A stretch of DNA of 10,913 nucleotides, from NCBI GenBank assembly GCA_002369025.1, contig DFDV01000015.1, forward strand, positions 1 through 10,913, written 5' to 3'. The notes beneath the pieces were generated by a model that had not been told where the DNA came from, ran no database searches, and saw only the letters and a list, made by a program, of their open reading frames with translations. This document shows, piece after piece, positions 7,101-10,913 of the stretch; the stretch's first letter is position 1, and every line of letters starts with the position of its first letter. The DNA comes from Treponema sp. UBA3819. GTDB lineage: Bacteria > Spirochaetota > Spirochaetia > Treponematales > Treponemataceae. A program made the position numbers and the translations under genes.

Positions 7101-7845
7101 CAACATAGGGACTTTCCTTTGTTGTATGGTCCAGTTCATCCTCTAAGTCCCGGGACATATCGTAAAAATTTACTGCTTCTTCCAGTTCAGCCGGTCTTTT
7201 TCCGTCTCCGCTCAAAAACCATGCTAAGTCAGCCAGCACTTTTTCTTTCTGCAGTCTGCCCCTGCTGGAAAAATAATCTGCTTCATCGGCAATACTTGTG
7301 TAATCGTTTATGGCGGCGGCAAGTATGTTTTCTGCAAAATACTGGAGTTTTCCCGCTTCTGCAAAAGCCTTCAGAGCGGGATTATCGCGGTGCTTTAAGA
7401 CAAAGGGCAGGGCCGCATCCTTTATTTCCCTTTCACTTTCGCCCATGGTAAAGTCCGGCCGGATTCCGTAGCGGTTTGCCGCCTGACGCGCAATCTGGCT
7501 GCAGTAGGAGTCCAGGGTCTGAATGTGGCTTTCGCCAAAATCTTCCAGAGCCTTTTTTGCCCTGGCCCTTTCAAGCGGGGGCGTATCCTTGTGTTCTGCA
7601 AAAGTGCTTAAAGTCTTGTAGATGCGCTCATACATTTCTCCCGCCGCCTTTTTTGTAAAGGTCAGGGTGAGGATTCTGGAGGCAGAAATGTTTCCGCTCA
7701 TAACGAGCCATGCAAAGCGGGTTGCCAGTACCTGGGTCTTTCCGCTTCCTGCTCCCGCCGCAACAACAGTATTTTCGCTTCTGCAGCAGACTTTTATCTG
7801 GCGGTTATCAAGTCTGTGTTCAAGCTGGTCAAGGTAATCGTACAT
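4180..7845 (-). CDS. addA: AddA-like ATP-dependent helicase/nuclease (UvrD/RecB family)
   Basis: The 1221-residue protein matches the usual size of AddA. All SF1 helicase motifs are present in order: Walker A AGAGSGKT (K36), TLTFTKKAA, motif II DEFQD (398-402), GDEKQSIYKFRGAD (from 438), EYNYRS, TIHKSKGLQ (H800) and VYVAITRAEED (R873). The C-terminal RecB-type nuclease is complete: GTLAH (H1057), GSID (D1149), DYK (D1168, K1170) and QxxxY (Q1183, Y1187). It should be the 3'-5' translocating helicase and one nuclease of the AddAB complex that resects double-strand breaks for RecA loading in the cytoplasm. The ATG follows the addB-like TGA by one base, with AGGA eight bases upstream, so translation is probably coupled. 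No lesions are seen. A RecB label is possible, but the partner is AddB-like, which favours AddA. Confidence 0.88.
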   Translation of the reverse strand: MYDYLDQLEHRLDNRQIKVCCRSENTVVAAGAGSGKTQVLATRFAWLVMSGNISASRILTLTFTKKAAGEMYERIYKTLSTFAEHKDTPPLERARAKKALEDFGESHIQTLDSYCSQIARQAANRYGIRPDFTMGESEREIKDAALPFVLKHRDNPALKAFAEAGKLQYFAENILAAAINDYTSIADEADYFSSRGRLQKEKVLADLAWFLSGDGKRPAELEEAVNFYDMSRDLEDELDHTTKESPYVDVCRKLCSCLKSARDWSGAEALPQGNGTKVEPRKARPLEAVAPKIYEKVKKIQDLFPPNGHTKPLQSLVSVFKKKTMPFLEPLAMYLKQADAIEALFALLDTFLAEINRTKRITGNLTFRDVQKMALKILREENDLRDQENAAYDKIMIDEFQDNNGENRDLLFLISSPSSAGPMPGVEHIAGDKLFFVGDEKQSIYKFRGADVAVFNELKEDFKKQFGDESFLPMEYNYRSRAPLLTSFNRLFGGENGIFDSGLTESFEARYSMNAKKYDSQKNCEMAEENLTEKTVPLHVCLLNKKYFADNKLESPDERKDYLDENEQIAAFIAKKIREVKATKYSDIAILEKSRSHRSALIKYLNAAAIPYTVDQNANIFSSGLIFDLYNFLRLCVYPADASAKAAYLTSPLAGLSENALETILASMEEESSGLPANVKLEEEDQKRYEKARSFFEEEGNSVLSRPLTRTLEVLWDKAGYRYESMLSKKTALSAEEFDMLYELARQCDEKGKGVAWFVDQLAILRNKEKSGFAEEADLNAKEVSYPVEKEDGVQILTIHKSKGLQYKHVFITGCVGARSKNESSELFFDEKYGLSIKPEKGKSNYFAQITKEKLKKMERAEFRRLVYVAITRAEEDVFVVGAFANSSSKDSDDKEDVNLKLIEKQMDAYYPEWKDDDLDYAKDSPVYKEGAPFDFLQFEPETRDMQEGQKEKSPQGNRADLICTLKAVHKAAASLESQPESLLRTTPSALEKADGSEEKIQPKKPDPYAEKINSIVEKYAGAADGNADADSGAKTEYAGLLQNAAFGYADFGTLAHDCLEAAAKGKLPADYEPETKLYKNLRESEQEIVLAAVRKMAETFAGSSLGKALQAAKESEKLVKAEYAFRSSLQDESLTGRPEKMLITGSIDLLFENAESTKEAPAYTLVDYKTDQTMAPEIYYAQQSCYRTAAARLLGCDRSAIRCWLYYLRFDESLEITDKL

Positions 7846-7846
7846 A

Positions 7847-10768
7847 TCATGCGTCCTGGTAAGGTATCTTTTTTTCGCCTAGGGTAAAAGTTGTCCTGCA
7901 TATTCCAGAAAAACTGCATTTTGAACACACGCTGTAGGCTTCTGCGTGTACAAAAGCACCTTCTTTCTTCCGTGGTACGACTGGCTCAAAGCGGCCCTCG
8001 CGCACCCTGTCAACAAAATCCTCTGCATAGCACTCAAACAGAGGAATCGTTCTCTTCTTAAACACCTCATACTGGTATATGTTTTCCAGACCGGCATCCT
8101 TGTCGCTGGCTGTCAGCCCCGAATATTCATCTACAACCCTGCGGTTTTCATTGTCTTTTATGGCGTAAAAATAAGCCGCAACCAGTGGCTGCCGGACAAG
8201 ACTTGCATACATGGGCATCTGAAAATCTCCCAAAAGCCCCATATCGTCAGCCTTAAGCTCAGATGCCTTTGGCATGGCCGCAGTAGAATTCTTGTAGTCA
8301 ATGATGGCAAGGTCATCGCTTTCCGGATCCAAAAGCAGGCAGTCAATCACGCCGTAGAACTTTAAGCCCTTCTCACTGGTCAGGGCAATTTCCCTTTCCG
8401 CGTCCAAAACGGTAAAGCCCCCGAATCCTTTTATCGATGTCTTTGAGTGTCTTTTATCTTCTGCGGGCCGGCTGGGTTCCTTACACAGATAGTGCAGAAA
8501 AGCCATTATGTTCTGGCTTATTGTTTCAGCCTGACTTTCCAGGGCGCGCAGAACAAGAGGGCTCTTGCTAAAGTCCATCAAAGGATCGTGAATCGCCTTG
8601 TCAGTAAAATCTTCTATCTCTTTCTGAATTTCTTCCTCATTGTCAAAAAGACCGCCTGCATTTGTGACCGGCAGGGCTTTTCCCTTCATCTTCTTCATAA
8701 AGAGTTCAAGAATCTTATGGTTCAGATTTCCCATGTCGTAGGGCTGCATGAGGTTTGTGTCCAGACTGTCTTCCCTGAGTTTTAATATGGAAGAGAAGAG
8801 CCATTTTCTGGGGCAGGGGTAAAATTGCGACAGGTCTTTCTGGGTTACCACCGTAGAGTCGCTGTGCCTCTTTCTGGCAATCCTTTCCGTAATCTTCTCC
8901 CTCAGTTCATCGCTTATCTGGTAGGGCTGATTTTTTCCAAAGCCGCTTGTCCTTTCTGCCCAGTCTGCAAAGGCATTTTTTTGCCTGACAGAAATTTCTT
9001 TTGCATCCCTTTCGTGTTTATAAAAATCCTCTGTATCTAGTTCCGGGCGCAAATCATCTTCTTTTACAAGCTGAACCGCATTGTGGGCAATGGCAAAGCC
9101 GGAAAAAGTTTCCCTTGCATAGGAAAAGCATATTTCGTCACCGCTTTTTGCGTAGAGTCTTACAAATGCGGCCGCCGCACCGGAAGTCTTGTCTGCATCC
9201 TGACCCAAAAGTTCCTTGCGCTTTTCTCCGCTCAAAAAGCCCAGCTTGCGGAAGGGAATGTCCAGATTAGTCTGGCTTGCGTCAATCACAAACTGATAGG
9301 GAATGTGGGCCGCCGCCGAAAGTTTGTAGGGAAAGACAGAAATGCCGTCCAGTTTTTCCTGGGGGCGGTAAGTTTTGGCGGAAAGTTCATTCAAAAAGAA
9401 GGTATAGGGTTTTTCTACCGTCAGTTCCAGGGCAGAAACATATCGCTTTTCTATGTCGATGATGTCATTCAGTTCGCTTATGCAGCGGCCCAGAATATTG
9501 TTTGCCTCATCGGAAAAATCTTCACTCAAAAACCTCTGCTTAAAGATAAGCCATGCCTTGTGCAGGTCGTCAAATGATTTTGCCTCACAGATGGCAGACA
9601 CTTCATGCTTCAGAGTCAGGTAGAATTCCCGCTCGCGTACATCCCCCTGAACCTGGGAAAGAGCCAGATCCCAGCTGTCTACGCGTTCATGCTCGTCCTC
9701 GTAACTGCAAATCGTGCGCAGACGGTTTCCTTCCCGAATCAGGTTTTCTTTCAGGACTGCAATGTCCTCTTTCCAGGGAACATATTCATTCTGCAAAAGG
9801 GCGCGCACGCTGTCGTAGGAAAAATGGCTTGTGTAGCAGTCGTTAATCTGGCTGAAAATCAAGCCCGCACAGTTTTTTGTGAGCGGCTCACCGGAACGGA
9901 TGTTCACCGGCACGCAGTAGCGCTCGCATTCCCGCCTGATGTAGGGGCGGTATGTTTCCAAATCTGGGATGCTCAGGGCTATGTCCGTCCAGCGCACACC
10001 TTTTTTGTGGAGCGAGCGCAGGTAGAGAATGGTCCGCCTGAGTTCCTTTCTGGAATCGCTGTATTCCAGGGCTTTTGGTTTGTCCTGTGAATCATCATCC
10101 GGAACCTGCACCAGAATCACATTGTCTGCGTCAGCAAAGACTTCCTCATAGTCAGAAAAATCTTCCAGCAGTTCAGGGTAAAAAATGATGATTGTCTTTT
10201 TTCTTTCGATAAACTCCGGCGTAAGCCAGGCCGGCTCAAAAAAATTATTCTTTTCCAGAAAATCTCTGTAACGCCTGTAGAGTTCAAGATAGCCCTTGTT
10301 TTCTTCATCTTTATCATCTGCCTCTGTCTTCTGACGGGCTTTCAGCATGGCCTCGTATTTTTCATGCCAGAGTTTGAGTGAAGGAATGATTTTTGAAAGC
10401 CAGTCTGTAAAGGCGTATGCCGATTCAGCATCATCAGACGGAACGATATTGTAGAGAAAGCCCTTGCCAATATTTTCCCGGATTATGGTTCGTACAAAAA
10501 TTTTGCGGAGCAGGGCAGGAATACACTGCTTTTCTGTCTCGTTCCCCGCCAGATAACTGCCCTTAAAGCGGTCCCAGGCCGTAAAGTCATCCAGGGCAAC
10601 CGCCTCCACGCCAGACTCCTCCGGCTTCATCGCCGCCCATTCCGACCAGGAATCCGCTGCCACATCTGAAGGAAATACAAAGAGAAGCTCGGCTCCCTCC
10701 GTCTTTTTTTTCAGGTACTCCCTGATAATCCGCCCCATCTCACCCGGAGCCACCTGCCGAATATTCAT
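7847..10768 (-). CDS. addB: AddB-like PD-(D/E)XK nuclease subunit with iron-sulfur staple
   Basis: The C-terminal third carries a RecB-family nuclease core: GNLNH (H684), YGVID (D809), IIDYK (D824, K826) and QMPMY (Q850, Y854). One cysteine precedes the core (YPCPRKW, C652) and three follow it as C-x2-C-x5-C (C948, C951, C957), the 4Fe-4S staple pattern of AddB and AdnA/B-type nucleases. The N-terminal two thirds look like a degenerate helicase scaffold. No Walker A is visible; the chain begins near a VFPSDVAADSW strand, so ATP hydrolysis is probably lost. At 973 residues it is shorter than Bacillus AddB (about 1,170). It is first in an operon with the addA-like gene and should cut the second strand and scan for a Chi-like site. 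The start at 10768 is bounded by an in-frame TAG nine bases upstream; ATG at 10738 is an alternative. Confidence 0.8.
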   Translation of the reverse strand: MNIRQVAPGEMGRIIREYLKKKTEGAELLFVFPSDVAADSWSEWAAMKPEESGVEAVALDDFTAWDRFKGSYLAGNETEKQCIPALLRKIFVRTIIRENIGKGFLYNIVPSDDAESAYAFTDWLSKIIPSLKLWHEKYEAMLKARQKTEADDKDEENKGYLELYRRYRDFLEKNNFFEPAWLTPEFIERKKTIIIFYPELLEDFSDYEEVFADADNVILVQVPDDDSQDKPKALEYSDSRKELRRTILYLRSLHKKGVRWTDIALSIPDLETYRPYIRRECERYCVPVNIRSGEPLTKNCAGLIFSQINDCYTSHFSYDSVRALLQNEYVPWKEDIAVLKENLIREGNRLRTICSYEDEHERVDSWDLALSQVQGDVREREFYLTLKHEVSAICEAKSFDDLHKAWLIFKQRFLSEDFSDEANNILGRCISELNDIIDIEKRYVSALELTVEKPYTFFLNELSAKTYRPQEKLDGISVFPYKLSAAAHIPYQFVIDASQTNLDIPFRKLGFLSGEKRKELLGQDADKTSGAAAAFVRLYAKSGDEICFSYARETFSGFAIAHNAVQLVKEDDLRPELDTEDFYKHERDAKEISVRQKNAFADWAERTSGFGKNQPYQISDELREKITERIARKRHSDSTVVTQKDLSQFYPCPRKWLFSSILKLREDSLDTNLMQPYDMGNLNHKILELFMKKMKGKALPVTNAGGLFDNEEEIQKEIEDFTDKAIHDPLMDFSKSPLVLRALESQAETISQNIMAFLHYLCKEPSRPAEDKRHSKTSIKGFGGFTVLDAEREIALTSEKGLKFYGVIDCLLLDPESDDLAIIDYKNSTAAMPKASELKADDMGLLGDFQMPMYASLVRQPLVAAYFYAIKDNENRRVVDEYSGLTASDKDAGLENIYQYEVFKKRTIPLFECYAEDFVDRVREGRFEPVVPRKKEGAFVHAEAYSVCSKCSFSGICRTTFTLGEKKIPYQDA

Positions 10769-10803
10769 TCCTCTATTCTAGTATGCTTTTTCCATCCGGT
10801 CAA
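10769..10803 (-). promoter_or_regulatory. Promoter of the addB-addA operon, possibly leaderless
   Basis: Read on the minus strand, TTGACC (10803-10798), a 17-bp spacer and TAGAAT (10780-10775) match consensus at 5 of 6 positions each. Six bases follow before the ATG, so the predicted +1 is the A of the addB ATG at 10768. The AGAGGA next to the ATG is too close to act as a normal ribosome site and would not be transcribed. If translation instead starts at the ATG at 10738, the leader would be 30 nt with AGGTGG as Shine-Dalgarno. Confidence 0.55.
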
Positions 10804-10840
10804 ATAAGTTCGCACTTTGACACAGATAAAGGCGGATGGA
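10791..10840. promoter_or_regulatory. Nested inverted repeats over the addB promoter, operator-like
   Basis: TCCATCCG (10791-10798) is mirrored by CGGATGGA (10833-10840), and inside it GTCAAA (10799-10804) is mirrored by TTTGAC (10816-10821) with 11 bases between. The inner left arm contains most of the -35 box of the addB promoter, so a protein bound to this dyad would block or modulate it. The dyad does not match a LexA box that I recognise. Confidence 0.35.
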
Positions 10841-10853
10841 CTCAGATGCATAT

Positions 10854-10875
10854 GTGCCCCTGGCACAAACGTCAA
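10854..10875 (-). promoter_or_regulatory. GTGCC-N3-GGCAC palindrome and weak upstream promoter
   Basis: GTGCC (10854-10858) and GGCAC (10862-10866) form a perfect 13-bp palindrome. On the minus strand it lies within the spacer between a TTGACG (10875-10870) and a poor -10, TATGCA (10852-10847). This could be a second, regulated promoter for the addB operon that supplies a leader, but the -10 matches at only 3 of 6 positions. Confidence 0.25.
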
Positions 10876-10882
10876 TAACTTC

Positions 10883-10907
10883 CGCTTACGCAAACGGAGC
10901 GCAAGCG
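10883..10907. repeat. Hairpin at right edge of window
   Basis: CGCTT-a-CGC (10883-10891) pairs with GCG-c-AAGCG (10899-10907), leaving one internal mismatch and a 7-base loop. There is no U tract. It may belong to an intergenic palindromic repeat or to the end of a neighbouring gene beyond the window. Confidence 0.4.
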
Positions 10908-10913
10908 ACGTAT

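Noticed and set aside
9083..10090. Plus-strand ORFs of 164 and 161 codons opposite addB
   Set aside because: These are antisense shadows of a well-supported nuclease gene, with no recognisable domain or ribosome site.
10816..10850. A divergent plus-strand promoter from the TTGACA at 10817
   Set aside because: No acceptable -10 hexamer is found at 16-18 bp, and no plus-strand gene begins before the window ends.

Overview
The window looks like a chromosomal stretch of a host-associated treponeme (Spirochaetota). This is inferred from the surface-protein architecture on the left (BspA-type leucine-rich repeats, then a GGGIY-type beta-helix, then a YWSSSQ-type C-terminal domain), which I associate with Treponema, and from the style of the AddA/AddB pair on the right. 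No rRNA, tRNA, CRISPR array or transposase gene is visible.

Layout. (1) 1-3377, plus strand: the 3' part of a very large gene for a repetitive surface protein, cut by the left edge. (2) 3378-3549: a GC-rich block of nested hairpins without a gene. (3) 3550-3900: a compact cassette that fits a type I toxin-antitoxin locus. The minus strand has a promoter, a leader, a strong Shine-Dalgarno and a 36-codon ORF for an amphipathic, strongly basic peptide. The plus strand has a consensus-like promoter driving a short RNA of about 107 nt that converges on the ORF and ends in a textbook intrinsic terminator just past its stop codon. (4) 3901-4179: a palindrome-rich intergenic stretch with REP/MITE-like inverted repeats. 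(5) 10768-4180, minus strand: a two-gene operon, addB-like then addA-like, separated by one base. It encodes a helicase-nuclease for double-strand-break end processing. (6) 10769-10913: the operon's upstream region, with a promoter whose predicted start site falls exactly on the addB start codon, overlapped by inverted repeats.

How the parts work together. AddA-like (UvrD-type helicase plus RecB-family nuclease) and AddB-like (second nuclease with a four-cysteine iron-sulfur staple) should form one heterodimer that resects broken DNA ends before RecA-mediated repair. The surface protein is unrelated to that job. Its repeats and lectin-like tail suggest contact with host or community partners. 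The toxin-antitoxin candidate is the least expected element. It is too small for routine gene calling and rests on several independent signals that agree: ORF, ribosome site, two promoters, two terminators, and three stem-loops shared by both transcripts.
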